From Thermococcus litoralis DSM 5473 (GTDB taxonomy: Archaea > Methanobacteriota_B > Thermococci > Thermococcales > Thermococcaceae): 64,000 nt of DNA. Each line of letters begins with the position of its first letter. Position 1 is the stretch's first letter. The stretch lies in assembly GCF_000246985.2 (NCBI RefSeq), contig NC_022084.1, positions 2,009,224-2,073,223 on the forward strand, in the 5' to 3' direction. The position numbers were made by a program, and so were the translations under genes. The notes beneath the pieces were generated by a model, which did not search any database, was not told the DNA's origin, and saw nothing but the letters and a program-made list of their open reading frames with translations. Shown piece by piece: positions 19,519 to 28,503 of this stretch.

Positions 19519-20220
19519 TTAAAAACTTTTCTTCAGACGAGCTAAAAGGGTTCTAACTTCTACTGGATTGTTGGAGATGAAATAATCTCCTAAATCAATC
19601 AGCAAAGGTAGGTATCTTAGTTCATCCGCTTCATAGCTCCAGAAACCGATCTTTATTCCCATACCCCTGACCCATTTTAAAAGAGTCCTGAAGTTTGCAA
19701 AGCCCACATAAGATATTCCATCTATCGGGACATGGAGGGCAAATATCTCAAGACTTCGTTTTAGGAAGGGCACTTTTGGAACGCTGCTTCGCTCTATTAT
19801 GGAAAAAGCCAACTTTAGCCCCTTATCACGAGCCCTCAAAGCTTTGAGTATCTCGACCTCTGTTGTTGATACTATCGCTTTTTCAACTTCGTAATTGCGA
19901 ATAAGCTCTGGTAAATCTTCAACTGCCTCTGCATCCTTTACATCTGCATTGAAGAGGGCATTGGGGAATTTTCTGAATAGCTCTTCTACCTTCGCTATAC
20001 GAACTCCCAAAGGTGCAAGTGCTTTGAGTTCTTTAAAAGTGAGTTCCTTTACGGAGTGCTTCTCCCCATCAACGATTATCTCTGGATCATGTAGGCTTAC
20101 GAGCTCCCCATCTGCAGTTTTCCAAACATCGAACTCTATCCCAAATCCTCTTTTAACAGCTCTTTTAAAAGAAAGCATGCTATTCTCAGGTTCCCCAAGA
20201 CCTCTGTGGGCTATTATCAT
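19519..20220 (-). CDS. Glycerophosphodiester phosphodiesterase 2
   Basis: A 233-residue GDPD-family protein, clearly diverged from its neighbour at 18731. Motifs: IAHRGLGEPENSMLSF, GIEFDVWKTADG and SLHDPEI. The start is taken as the ATG at 20220, preceded by GTGA; an in-frame GTG at 20229 is possible. The repeat A element lies directly upstream. Two neighbouring paralogues suggest different substrates, which cannot be read from the sequence. Confidence 0.85.
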   Translation of the reverse strand: MIIAHRGLGEPENSMLSFKRAVKRGFGIEFDVWKTADGELVSLHDPEIIVDGEKHSVKELTFKELKALAPLGVRIAKVEELFRKFPNALFNADVKDAEAVEDLPELIRNYEVEKAIVSTTEVEILKALRARDKGLKLAFSIIERSSVPKVPFLKRSLEIFALHVPIDGISYVGFANFRTLLKWVRGMGIKIGFWSYEADELRYLPLLIDLGDYFISNNPVEVRTLLARLKKSF

Positions 20221-20227
20221 AGTTCTC

Positions 20228-20251
20228 ACTTACAACTTAAAAGTTAGAAGG
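20228..20251 (+). repeat. AT-rich motif, copy A (ACTTAAAAGTTAGAAGG)
   Basis: Intergenic copy of a motif found four times in the window. This copy reads ACTTACAACTTAAAAGTTAG then AAGG, and lies between the second GDPD gene and the small ParB-like gene. The core contains the inverted half-sites AACTT and AAGTT. Compare 21329-21385, 35350-35384 and 59138-59172. Confidence 0.5.
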
Positions 20252-20256
20252 AAGAG

Positions 20257-20565
20257 CTATTCAAGCTCTTTCAATCTCTTTTCAACTACACTCCATATCT
20301 CTGGATACTTTTCCCTTATTGCTTTTTCCAAAAGCTTGCTTGCTTCGTTTGAGATGCTGAATTCGGGAATAGTTTTCCTCAGATATCTAAGCACTGCCGC
20401 AGCTTCGGGAGACCACAAGGTAATCCTTGGATTTTTTAAAGCCTCCTGCAAACTTCTTTCGAGTGCTTCCCCATTTATCTCCTCCTTTTGGGGAGTCTCT
20501 AATTTGGGCATCGGCTCGGAGATTATTGCTTCCAGTCCCCTTCCAAGGGCTTTTTTCTTCTTCAT
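20257..20565 (-). CDS. Minimal ParB-like partner of ParA
   Basis: A 102-residue protein that begins MKKKKALGRGLEAIISEP. The N-terminal basic stretch plus LGRGLxAII is the motif by which bacterial ParB proteins stimulate the ATPase of ParA. The rest is a short helical domain (TLWSPEAAAVLRYLRKTI...) with no ParB nuclease/CTPase domain and no recognisable helix-turn-helix. Its start overlaps the stop of the parA gene by four bases, so it is translationally coupled to it. A chromosome or cargo partition role is inferred from motif and context. Confidence 0.7.
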   Translation of the reverse strand: MKKKKALGRGLEAIISEPMPKLETPQKEEINGEALERSLQEALKNPRITLWSPEAAAVLRYLRKTIPEFSISNEASKLLEKAIREKYPEIWSVVEKRLKELE

Positions 20566-21311
20566 ACACCATCAACCTCCTCGGCGAGCTTCATATATGC
20601 CTTAGCACCTCTGCTGTCAGGCGCATATAGAAAAATCGGCTTTCCATGGGAAGGCGCTTCAGCCAGCTTTACGTTTCTTGGGATCATAGTTCTGAACACC
20701 TTTTCTCCAAATATTCTCTTTACTTCTTCCCTGACTTCCTTGGATAAATTGGTTCTTTTATCGAACATAGTGATTAAGAACCCTCTAATCTCGAGGGGAA
20801 TACCCAATCTTTCCCTAACAAGTTTTATCGCCTTTAGCAGGAGACCGATTCCCTCTAGAGCATAGTATTCTGCCTGAATCGGTATTATCACTTCATCGCT
20901 GGCGACAAGGGAGTTCATCGTTAAAATGCCGAGGGAGGGAGGGGTGTCTATTATGACGTAGTCGTAATCATCCTTAATTTTAGCAAGTTTGTTTCTTAGG
21001 ATGTACTCCCTCCCTATTTGGCTGCTGAGCTCAATTTCAGCACCGCTTAGTGCAATGTTGCTTGGGATTAAATAAAGGCCTTCTATTTCAGTGGGGATTA
21101 TTGCATCTTCAGTGTCCACCTTGTCTAAGATCACGTTGTAGATAGTTGGAGTAGCATCTCTAAACCCAAGTCCGACTGTCGTTGCTCCTTGAGGATCCAT
21201 ATCAACGAGAAGAACTCTTTTTCCTTTGAGTGCCAATGCAGCTGAAAGGTTTATTGCAGTGGTGCTCTTTCCTACTCCACCTTTTTGATTTGCAATACTT
21301 ATCACCGGCAT
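20562..21311 (-). CDS. parA: ParA/Soj-type ATPase
   Basis: A 249-residue ParA-family ATPase. The deviant Walker A motif is QKGGVGKSTTAINLS at residues 8-22, Walker A' is LLVDMDPQGATT near 40, and Walker B is VIIDTPPSLG near 120. Such ATPases bind DNA as ATP dimers and move or space cargo such as replicons and protein clusters. The adjacent 102-residue gene carries a ParB-like stimulating motif. The upstream region (21329-21385) contains several AGTTATAA repeats that could be a binding site. Confidence 0.9.
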   Translation of the reverse strand: MPVISIANQKGGVGKSTTAINLSAALALKGKRVLLVDMDPQGATTVGLGFRDATPTIYNVILDKVDTEDAIIPTEIEGLYLIPSNIALSGAEIELSSQIGREYILRNKLAKIKDDYDYVIIDTPPSLGILTMNSLVASDEVIIPIQAEYYALEGIGLLLKAIKLVRERLGIPLEIRGFLITMFDKRTNLSKEVREEVKRIFGEKVFRTMIPRNVKLAEAPSHGKPIFLYAPDSRGAKAYMKLAEEVDGV

Positions 21312-21328
21312 GCCATTATCTACGAGCT

Positions 21329-21385
21329 TGGAAGTTATAAATCTTGGCAGTTATAAGATATAAGTTATAACTTAGAAGTTAGATG
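21329..21385 (+). repeat. AT-rich motif, copy B, upstream of parA
   Basis: Three AGTTATAA units lie within 45 bp (GAAGTTATAAATC, GCAGTTATAAGAT, AAGTTATAACTT), followed by AGAAGTTAG. The third unit plus its neighbour matches the copies at 35350 and 59138. The position immediately upstream of the parA ATG suggests an operator, a parS-like centromere or both. Pure sequence observation; binding is an inference. Confidence 0.5.
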
Positions 21386-21453
21386 AACCGAAAGAATAAT
21401 AACCTTCCTTAACGTACAGCATTAATGCGCTGATGTACTAAGAAGGTGATTAA

Positions 21454-22779
21454 ATGGTCCAGTTCAACTATAAACGCATTTTCCTGCTCGGATTTGGGTT
21501 CTTTGGAATAAGTATAATATGGTCTCTGTACAATGCATACATCCCGATCTTCCTTCAAGACACATTTAGGATGAGCAGGACTGTTACTGGTTTCGTCATG
21601 ACCATCGATAACCTCTTTGCGGTACTGCTGTTGCCTTTCCTCGGTGCTTTGAGCGATAAAACAAGAACAAGGATCGGCAGAAGAAAGCCCTACATCCTAC
21701 TTGGAGCTCCTTCAGCAGCGTTGCTCTTTGCACTTATTCCGGTGGCAAGGAGGTATGAGAACCTTGCACTCTTCATGGGTACGATAGTCTTCATGAACTT
21801 CTTCATGGCACTTTTCCGTTCTCCTGTAATAGCCTTCATGCCAGACATAACTCCAAGTGAAAAGAGAAGCCAAGCAAATGGAATCATAAACTTTATGGGA
21901 GGCATTGGAGCGCTTTTGGCTTACTTTGGTGGGAAGCTTCTCTATGACATAAACTACGCCTACCCGTTCTTTGCAGGAGCGGCAATAATGCTCATTGCCA
22001 ACCTCCTTGTGGTCTTCTTTGTACCGGAGCCCGAAGAATACCGCATCCCGGGAGAGAAGATAGACCTCAAGAAGCTCATAAAGGAGACCTCAAAGAAAAG
22101 CTTTGGTGAACTCAAAGAGAACCTCAAGGACGTATTTGCAAGTAAAGAAAAGAGCCTCCTATTCATTCTGCTCTCGATATTCCTTTGGTTCATTGCCTTT
22201 AACTCAGTAGAGACGTTCTTCACGAGCTATGCCAAGTACCATCTTGGGATTGAAGAAAGCACTGGAGCGTTCATGATGGGCGTTGTTTCCCTCAGCTTCA
22301 TGCTCTTTGCAATTCCAGCTGGATTCATCGGAGGAAGGATAGGAAGAAAGAAAACAATAACCATGGGCTTAGTGCTTACAACAGCTGTAATGATATTGGC
22401 TTATCTTCTGGGAGAGGCTTCAAAACCTCAGAGCAGCGCTCTTACAGACCCCGTGGTGCTTAAATTTATGGTGCTCTTCTTCTTTGGCGGCATTGGCTGG
22501 GCGATGATAAACGTTAACTCCCTCCCAATGGTCGTCGACATGACTACGGAAGAGAAGCTTGGAGGTTACACCGGGTTATATTATTTCTTCAGCCAAGCGG
22601 CAAACCTTGTAGCTCCGCCTTTAGCAGGTGCATTTTTAGATGTCATTGGTTACAGTACTCTGCTGCCCTTTGCAGCAATTTTCTTCATATTAGCCACTAT
22701 AACGGTTCAATTCGTTAAAAGAGGAGACATAAAAGGAAAAGTTAGCGATGTTTATGAGCTGATACCAGATATGGACTGA
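21454..22779 (+). CDS. MFS transporter, probable sugar cation symporter 1
   Basis: A 441-residue integral membrane protein with 12 hydrophobic segments. The cytoplasmic loop between helices 2 and 3 reads GALSDKTRTRIGRRKPYIL, the MFS signature as found in GPH and SLC45-type sugar carriers, repeated in the second half as GGRIGRKKTIT. The likely role is sugar uptake or efflux with a cation, substrate unknown. The ATG follows AAGGTGATTAA. The next gene is a second MFS transporter starting 10 bp after this stop, so the two are an operon. Confidence 0.85.
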   Translation: MVQFNYKRIFLLGFGFFGISIIWSLYNAYIPIFLQDTFRMSRTVTGFVMTIDNLFAVLLLPFLGALSDKTRTRIGRRKPYILLGAPSAALLFALIPVARRYENLALFMGTIVFMNFFMALFRSPVIAFMPDITPSEKRSQANGIINFMGGIGALLAYFGGKLLYDINYAYPFFAGAAIMLIANLLVVFFVPEPEEYRIPGEKIDLKKLIKETSKKSFGELKENLKDVFASKEKSLLFILLSIFLWFIAFNSVETFFTSYAKYHLGIEESTGAFMMGVVSLSFMLFAIPAGFIGGRIGRKKTITMGLVLTTAVMILAYLLGEASKPQSSALTDPVVLKFMVLFFFGGIGWAMINVNSLPMVVDMTTEEKLGGYTGLYYFFSQAANLVAPPLAGAFLDVIGYSTLLPFAAIFFILATITVQFVKRGDIKGKVSDVYELIPDMD

Positions 22780-22789
22780 GGTGATGAGA

Positions 22790-24154
22790 ATGGAGAGGAA
22801 AAAGTTTAGCTGGGGTGTTGTAATAGGATTGGCACTGTTGGGCTTCAGCAGAAGCACAGGATGGGCATTAAACAAGGGGCTCTCCTTCCCCTTACTTTCC
22901 AGCTATACAGAATCAGCCTTCATTAAAGGCACGATATTAGCCCTCGAAGGATTCATTGGGATTCTAATCCCACCTCTGCTTGGCTATTACAGCGATACCC
23001 TTAGATCAAAACACGGGAGGAGAAGGCCTTTCATAATGATAGGAGGTCTTCTTGCTGGCATTGCGGTGTTAATGATCTATACAAGCTATGCCCTTGGAGT
23101 TCCTCTGGCAGGATTTGCGCTTACATTGGCAGTATTTTACTTCTCCATGCACATCTACACAGCTCAATTCAGAGCTTTAATGCCAGACACCATAGAGAGT
23201 GGAGAGCGAGGAAAAGCCAGTGGAGTCATAACCTTATTTGAATGGGCAGGCAATCTCTTCCTTTTTGGACTAGCCGGGTTTTTGATAGCAAAAGCAGTGG
23301 CAGAAACGGGCGAAAGTGAGAGCATAAAGGCTCTAGCTCAAACCCCTTACCTTAAGATACCTTTCATTGTAACATCACTGTTCCTCATAGGGGCTGCTTT
23401 GTTCGTTTACTTCGTAGTTAGAGAGCCAAAGGCACCTGAAATCATGGAAGATGAAAGCCTGGTGAACTACCTCAAGAGCATCGTTACGAACAGGGATTTC
23501 CTTAAATTCTATGCTGCCCAGACTCTTTGGTGGATGAGCTTTGAGTTTGTGGCTATATTCCTCTATGGGATACTTGCTTTTATCCTCCACGGAAGTGCAA
23601 GTGAAGAAAACGTAAAAGCCGTTACTTCACTCGGCCTTTATTTAATGGCACTGTTCAATGTGACTGTCTTGCTTGGAGCTCTGCCCGGAGGTTTAATTTA
23701 TGACAAAATCGGAAGGAGATTGAGCATCATAGTGGGTGGGATTGTATTTGCCCTACCCCAGCTGTGGGGATGGTTCATAAAAACCCAAACTCAAATAGTG
23801 ATAGCACTCGCACTTGCTGGACTTGGCTGGGGAATACTGATGGTGGCATCATATCCCGTTATCGGAGATTTGCTGACCCAGTATGAAAAGGAGGCCTTCA
23901 CCGGAAGATATTATGGGTTCTTTGAAGCAACACGCTCTTTGCCAGTACTGCTAGCGGGAACAATAGGTGGAGCTATCGTTGATCTAGCGGGAGGAAACTA
24001 TAGGGTTTTATTCCCAATAGGAGCTATCATGGTGCTGGTTGCAATGCCAATGATATGGAGCATGAAAAACTTGAGGTGGGCAAGAAATGATCCTGGAAAT
24101 AATTCTCCTTGCCTTGATTTTGTTTTTTGCTTTTATCTTTGTAGTGGCTTATAA
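22790..24154 (+). CDS. MFS transporter, probable sugar cation symporter 2
   Basis: A 454-residue MFS protein, 12 hydrophobic segments, with GYYSDTLRSKHGRRRPFIM as loop 2-3 signature and YDKIGRRLSII in the second half. It diverges from its upstream neighbour. The start is ATG 22790 after GGTGATGAGA. The last ~23 residues (after KNLRWARN) overlap the next gene by 68 bp and look unlike a transporter tail. A one-base change in the run GGG near 24080 would end it at an ATGA overlap with the next gene, so the C-terminus may be a sequencing error or a real extension. Confidence 0.8.
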   Translation: MERKKFSWGVVIGLALLGFSRSTGWALNKGLSFPLLSSYTESAFIKGTILALEGFIGILIPPLLGYYSDTLRSKHGRRRPFIMIGGLLAGIAVLMIYTSYALGVPLAGFALTLAVFYFSMHIYTAQFRALMPDTIESGERGKASGVITLFEWAGNLFLFGLAGFLIAKAVAETGESESIKALAQTPYLKIPFIVTSLFLIGAALFVYFVVREPKAPEIMEDESLVNYLKSIVTNRDFLKFYAAQTLWWMSFEFVAIFLYGILAFILHGSASEENVKAVTSLGLYLMALFNVTVLLGALPGGLIYDKIGRRLSIIVGGIVFALPQLWGWFIKTQTQIVIALALAGLGWGILMVASYPVIGDLLTQYEKEAFTGRYYGFFEATRSLPVLLAGTIGGAIVDLAGGNYRVLFPIGAIMVLVAMPMIWSMKNLRWARNDPGNNSPCLDFVFCFYLCSGL

Positions 24155-24947
24155 GATGGTCACTCCTCCCAGAGAGATCAAGAACTGGACGCCTAAGGAC
24201 GCTGAGATTGAGTACGAAGAGGTAACAATACCGACTTCCGACGGACTCAAGCTCAAAGGATGGTGGATAGATAGAGGAAGCGAAGAGACTATAATTCCCC
24301 TCCATGGTTACACCTCAAGCAGGTGGGGCTTTTACATAATTCCAATGATAGAAACCCTCGCAAAAAGCGGCTATAACGTTCTGGCCTTTGACTTCAGAGC
24401 CCACGGAGAAAGTGAAGGCAAATACACTACCGTAGGAGACAAAGAGCTTATAGACCTTATCTCCGCAATTGACTGGCTTAAAAAAGAGAAACCCAGCAGC
24501 GCCAAGCGCATTGGTTTAATAGGCTACTCCATGGGGGCTATGGTGGCTATTAGGGCTCTTGCAGAAGATGAAAGAGTCTGCTGTGCCGTTGCTGACAGCC
24601 CCCCTATGTATCTTGACAAGACAGGAGCCAGAAGCCTGAAGTACTTCGCAAACCTGCCCGAATGGCTTTACTACTTTGTGAAGCCCATATCAAAGATTAT
24701 CACCGGTGCTAAGGAGGTAAACCCAATAGGATATGCCGACAGAGTCAAGAAGCCCCTCCTTTTGATAGCGGGCAAAAAAGATCCAATAGTCAAGGTCGAA
24801 GAAATTAAAGAGTTTTACGAAAGGAACAAGAAGATAAACCCGGATGTTGAGCTTTGGATCACTGAAGCGGCACACGTAAGGACGATTCAGCTTATGCCTG
24901 AGGAGTATAAGGAAAAGGTTTTGCAGTTTTTTGAGAAATACCTCTGA
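24087..24947 (+). CDS. Membrane-anchored alpha/beta hydrolase
   Basis: A 286-residue protein with an N-terminal membrane helix (EIILLALILFFAFIFVVAYK) and an alpha/beta hydrolase domain: oxyanion loop PLHGYTSSRWGF, nucleophile elbow GLIGYSMGAMVAI (Ser in GxSxG, near residue 155), acid in AGKKDPIV and histidine in EAAHVRTIQ. Probably an esterase or peptidase facing one side of the membrane; substrate unknown. It begins inside the end of the MFS gene and is probably co-transcribed with it. Confidence 0.8.
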   Translation: MILEIILLALILFFAFIFVVAYKMVTPPREIKNWTPKDAEIEYEEVTIPTSDGLKLKGWWIDRGSEETIIPLHGYTSSRWGFYIIPMIETLAKSGYNVLAFDFRAHGESEGKYTTVGDKELIDLISAIDWLKKEKPSSAKRIGLIGYSMGAMVAIRALAEDERVCCAVADSPPMYLDKTGARSLKYFANLPEWLYYFVKPISKIITGAKEVNPIGYADRVKKPLLLIAGKKDPIVKVEEIKEFYERNKKINPDVELWITEAAHVRTIQLMPEEYKEKVLQFFEKYL

Positions 24948-25018
24948 TTTCTTTTTTCACTCCCAGTGAAAACAATGCTTAAGTATTTCACTCTTTTAAG
25001 ATAATTTGGGGTGAGAAA

Positions 25019-26023
25019 ATGAGAGTCAAGGTAGGAATCAACGGTTACGGGACTATAGGAAAGAGGGTTGCTTACGCAGTTTCAAAACAAGATGATATGG
25101 AGCTAATAGGAGTTACAAAGACGAAGCCAGACTTTGAGGCTTATCGTGCTAAAGAGCTCGGAATACCTGTCTATGCAGCATCCAGTGAATTTTTACCTAG
25201 ATTCGAAAAGGCTGGATTCGAGGTAGCGGGCACTTTTGAGGATCTGCTCGAAAAAGTAGACGTAATTGTAGATGCCACACCCGGAGGAATGGGTGAGAAA
25301 AACAAAGCCCTCTACGAGAAAGCGGGGGTTAAGGCGATATTTCAAGGGGGAGAGAAAGCGGAGGTTGCGGAGGTTTCCTTCGTTGCACAGGCAAACTATG
25401 AAAAGGCTTTGGGCAAAAATTATGTTAGAGTTGTCTCTTGCAACACCACAGGCTTAACGAGAACCCTCAACGCAATAAAGGACTACATCAACTACGTCTA
25501 CGCCGTGATGATTAGAAGGGCTGCGGATCCAAATGATGTCAAGAGAGGTCCCATTAATGCCATAAAGCCCACGGTAGAGGTTCCATCCCATCACGGACCG
25601 GATGTTCAGACGGTTATCCCAATAAACATCGAGACAATGGCATTTGTTGTGCCAACCACATTAATGCACGTCCACAGCGTAATGGTAGAGCTCAAAAAGC
25701 CTCTTACAAGGGAAGACGTCATCGACATCTTCGAAAACACCACGAGAGTTCTGCTCTTTGAGAAGGAAAGAGGTTTTGACAGCACAGCCCAGCTGATAGA
25801 GTTTGCAAGGGATCTGCACAGGGAGTGGAACAACCTCTACGAGATAGCGGTGTGGAAGGAGAGCATAAGCGTGAAGGGCAACAGGCTATTCTACATTCAA
25901 GCGGTGCATCAAGAAAGCGACGTCGTTCCAGAAAACGTTGATGCAATAAGAGCAATGTTTGAGCTCGCAGATAAATGGGAGAGCATCAAAAAGACCAACA
26001 AGAGCCTTGGGATTTTGAAGTGA
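25019..26023 (+). CDS. gap: Glyceraldehyde-3-phosphate dehydrogenase, archaeal phosphorylating type
   Basis: A 334-residue class II archaeal GAPDH: N-terminal Rossmann motif [17 protein letters not shown] and active-site cysteine in [13 protein letters not shown] near residue 140, with [12 protein letters not shown] after it. In Thermococcales this enzyme serves gluconeogenesis, while glycolysis uses GAPOR. The ATG follows GGGGTGAGAAA and a TATA-like region lies in AATGCTTAAGTATTTC. Monocistronic by spacing. Confidence 0.95.
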   Translation: MRVKVGINGYGTIGKRVAYAVSKQDDMELIGVTKTKPDFEAYRAKELGIPVYAASSEFLPRFEKAGFEVAGTFEDLLEKVDVIVDATPGGMGEKNKALYEKAGVKAIFQGGEKAEVAEVSFVAQANYEKALGKNYVRVVSCNTTGLTRTLNAIKDYINYVYAVMIRRAADPNDVKRGPINAIKPTVEVPSHHGPDVQTVIPINIETMAFVVPTTLMHVHSVMVELKKPLTREDVIDIFENTTRVLLFEKERGFDSTAQLIEFARDLHREWNNLYEIAVWKESISVKGNRLFYIQAVHQESDVVPENVDAIRAMFELADKWESIKKTNKSLGILK

Positions 26024-26060
26024 AGCCAAAGCTTTTATAACCTTTTACAGATCTTTTCTC

Positions 26061-26417
26061 ATGGAACCTGAAGAATATCTAATTGCTCTGGGTTTGGTTT
26101 TAATTATTGCTTTCTTTCTCTACCCTAGCGAAACTCTCTCTGGAACTTTTTGTGAGGGCAGCTTTGGAAAACTAGGAAGTTATGAGGTAAGCGTCCAGAA
26201 TGGGTTTTTGAAAGTTTACCAAAAGGGAGAAGAGATATTCACCGCAAGGGGAGAACAAGTTTTTGTTAGAAAAGCGAACATAGATTACCTCATCTCAGAT
26301 GGGTGCTACTCGGTCAGCGTAAGTGAGAAACCTGAAGAAGCCCTCTACCTCTTTGTTGTTGGAGTCATTCTAATTGGGATAGCTTTTTATTACATTGCCT
26401 TTTTGCGCTACCGTTAA
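26061..26417 (+). CDS. Small membrane protein with two helices
   Basis: A 118-residue protein with a membrane helix at each end (LIALGLVLIIAFFLYPS and LYLFVVGVILIGIAFYYIAF) and about 70 residues of beta-rich loop between, containing two cysteines. Its ATG lies about 35 bp after a TATA-like CTTTTATAACC. The stop overlaps the convergent DUF167 gene by four bases. No family recognised. Confidence 0.6.
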   Translation: MEPEEYLIALGLVLIIAFFLYPSETLSGTFCEGSFGKLGSYEVSVQNGFLKVYQKGEEIFTARGEQVFVRKANIDYLISDGCYSVSVSEKPEEALYLFVVGVILIGIAFYYIAFLRYR

Positions 26418-26692
26418 ATCCCAAGTTTTTCCTTCACTTCTTCTGCAGTGAGCCCTTTAACTAGCAAATCTTTCTCCCTACTTGTCTCTCCCCTCAAAAG
26501 GACAACCTCCGTCCCAAGCAGCTTTGAGAAGAACTTCACTACTTCCTTATTTGCCTTTCCCTCCACAGGGGGAGCTTTTACCTTGACCTTCAGCCTTTTT
26601 CGCCATTCATCTACGCCTTCAATTTCGGTTTTCTTCGCATTTGGTTGCACATATATCTGGATTATCACTCCTTCTTTGGCGTTTTTTATCAT
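26414..26692 (-). CDS. DUF167 (YggU) family protein
   Basis: A 92-residue protein with the DUF167 pattern: IIQIYVQPNAKKTEIEG, LKVKVKAPPVEGKANKEVVK and VVLLRGETSREKDLLVKG. Function is unknown in all domains, though structures are known. The start is set at ATG 26692; the open frame extends upstream to 26749 but overlaps the divergent gene's ATG. It overlaps the gene at 26061 at its 3' end. Confidence 0.85.
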   Translation of the reverse strand: MIKNAKEGVIIQIYVQPNAKKTEIEGVDEWRKRLKVKVKAPPVEGKANKEVVKFFSKLLGTEVVLLRGETSREKDLLVKGLTAEEVKEKLGI

Positions 26693-26748
26693 TACAATCA
26701 CCGTAAAGTATTTGGGAAGAGAAAGATATTTAAAGGTGAGGGGGCTCA

Positions 26749-27966
26749 ATGAGGGTGCTGGTAATTTTTCTTGTTATGCTACTTTTTCTTCCCTTAGCAA
26801 GTGCAGCTCAGCTGACATTTGTTGGGGATGAGAGCCTAAAAGAACTCCCTGGCTCTGGAACTCCAGGTGATCCATACCTTCTTGGAAATCTCTTCATAAA
26901 TGCCACCAATGACACCGCTATTTTAATCAAAAACACCAGCGCATTCCTTTTAATAAAAAATGTGAGCATAGTGGGAGAGAACAAGCGTCCGGGAATAATT
27001 CTTGAGAATGTAAAAAACGTCAGGATTGAGAATATCAGAATAGTTAGATGCAGCTATGGAATAAAAATCATCAACTCCGAGAACATTACGATCGCCAATA
27101 GCACATTCAAGGGAAATCTGTACTGTTATTGGAAAAGCAAATTTGCTGGGGATGCTGATTGTAAAGGTGGAGCAATTTTTGCTGACTATTCAAGAAACCT
27201 GCACATAATAAATAACTCCTTTGTCCCCCATTCCTACCTCTTTTCAAACATATACGGAGTGTATCTGATAATGGTCAAGAACTCCACGATTTATGGCAAT
27301 AGATTCGTAAGCTCCGTCAAGTGCTTTCCATCAGCAGCATTTGGTGGGTACTGTAAAGGAGCAGCGGTTTATCTAGATCGCTCCAGCGGCAACGAGATAA
27401 TTAGAAATACAATTTACCTTCCTTCAAGTGGTGGTATGGAGTATGCGGCAGAAGTGTATGGTCTCTATATCTGGGGACAGAAAAATAGAATATTTCTCAA
27501 TGATTTCTATGGGTTAGAGGCATTTACAAGTGAAGACGAAGCCAGGCGAGGAGTGGGTTTTCTTTACGTTCATATTTCTCCATTTGTTAAGATGGAACAA
27601 TCCAGTGAGGCTCCTGCGGTATTTAATTCTCCAAAAGTCATTTATAGGTTTGGTAACGAGACTTTTGAAGGATTTTTGGGCAACTACTGGGATTCTTATA
27701 GTGGATCCGATGAAAATGGTGATGGTGTTATAGAGCAACCTTTCAAAGTCGATAAGTATCCATTGATTTTTCCTTCGGAAAACTATGAAATTGTGGGACC
27801 AGTGAAAGAAGGATTAAACACTACCACAAGCTCAACATGGTCTTCTCTGGTGTTGAACACTTCATCTCCTTCTGCTCCATCCCCACAAGAAGAAGAGAAT
27901 CTCACCTACGTAAGCTTACTGGTAGCTATAGGACTAGTCTTGATCATCCTTTGGAGAAGAAAGTGA
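26749..27966 (+). CDS. Secreted NosD-like beta-helix protein with C-terminal anchor
   Basis: A 405-residue protein with a signal peptide ending near LASAAQ, a right-handed parallel beta-helix of NosD/CASH type (repeated short units such as NVSIVG, NVRIENIRI and NSENITIANSTF), and the archaeal beta-helix end motif GNYWDSYSGSDENGDG. A Ser/Thr/Pro-rich linker and a C-terminal membrane helix (LLVAIGLVLIILWRRK) tether it to the cell surface. Carbohydrate or metal binding is plausible from the fold. Many NxT/NxS sequons. Its 3' end overlaps the convergent DUF402 gene by 33 bp. Confidence 0.8.
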   Translation: MRVLVIFLVMLLFLPLASAAQLTFVGDESLKELPGSGTPGDPYLLGNLFINATNDTAILIKNTSAFLLIKNVSIVGENKRPGIILENVKNVRIENIRIVRCSYGIKIINSENITIANSTFKGNLYCYWKSKFAGDADCKGGAIFADYSRNLHIINNSFVPHSYLFSNIYGVYLIMVKNSTIYGNRFVSSVKCFPSAAFGGYCKGAAVYLDRSSGNEIIRNTIYLPSSGGMEYAAEVYGLYIWGQKNRIFLNDFYGLEAFTSEDEARRGVGFLYVHISPFVKMEQSSEAPAVFNSPKVIYRFGNETFEGFLGNYWDSYSGSDENGDGVIEQPFKVDKYPLIFPSENYEIVGPVKEGLNTTTSSTWSSLVLNTSSPSAPSPQEEENLTYVSLLVAIGLVLIILWRRK

Positions 27967-28458
27967 ATACCGCCACACAACATCCGGAGGGAACAAGCCT
28001 TTTTCGAATTTTTCTATGATCTCTCTCGCTTTTGAATATGCGAAGTCAAACGTTTCTTTGTCTATAAGCTCATAGAGAAGTGCCATCTCAAGCTCGTCCT
28101 CGTCAAGAAGGAAGATCTCCCCATTGGGGAAAATGAAAATATCCAAGAACAAATCCAGCATCTCCAAGGTGTTGCCCTCTCGCTTTGTATAAGATAGGAT
28201 ATCGACGTATAACCCCTTAAAGTTGCCTTCCTTATCGTAAACCTTCAGTATATCATAGTTCTCGCCAATAAAGGCAAAATATATCATGGTGTATCCGTTC
28301 TCTATAACTTTAACGCCGTTTACAAAAAGCGGAGTTAGCATTCCTTCAAACTTAGATTTCGCAACGATTATATCTCCTAAGTCCGCAATAAGCTCATCAT
28401 CCCTCTCAAGAATTCTGTTTGGAATGCGCTTGTAGAGGAGGTGGATTTTGTTAGCCAT
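27934..28458 (-). CDS. DUF402 family protein
   Basis: A 174-residue protein with the DUF402 core: GNFKGLYVDILSY, EMLDLFLDIFIFPNGEIFLL and DEDELEMALLYELID. The domain is found in FAU-1-like RNA-binding proteins and in metal-dependent nucleoside phosphatases; either activity is possible here. The ATG lies at 28458, about 250 bp from the glyS-side start region. It overlaps the 3' end of the beta-helix gene. Confidence 0.8.
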   Translation of the reverse strand: MANKIHLLYKRIPNRILERDDELIADLGDIIVAKSKFEGMLTPLFVNGVKVIENGYTMIYFAFIGENYDILKVYDKEGNFKGLYVDILSYTKREGNTLEMLDLFLDIFIFPNGEIFLLDEDELEMALLYELIDKETFDFAYSKAREIIEKFEKGLFPPDVVWRYSLSSPKDDQD

Positions 28459-28503
28459 AATAACTCACGAGGTTTCATTTTATAAGAGAAAAAAGGATTG
28501 GAA

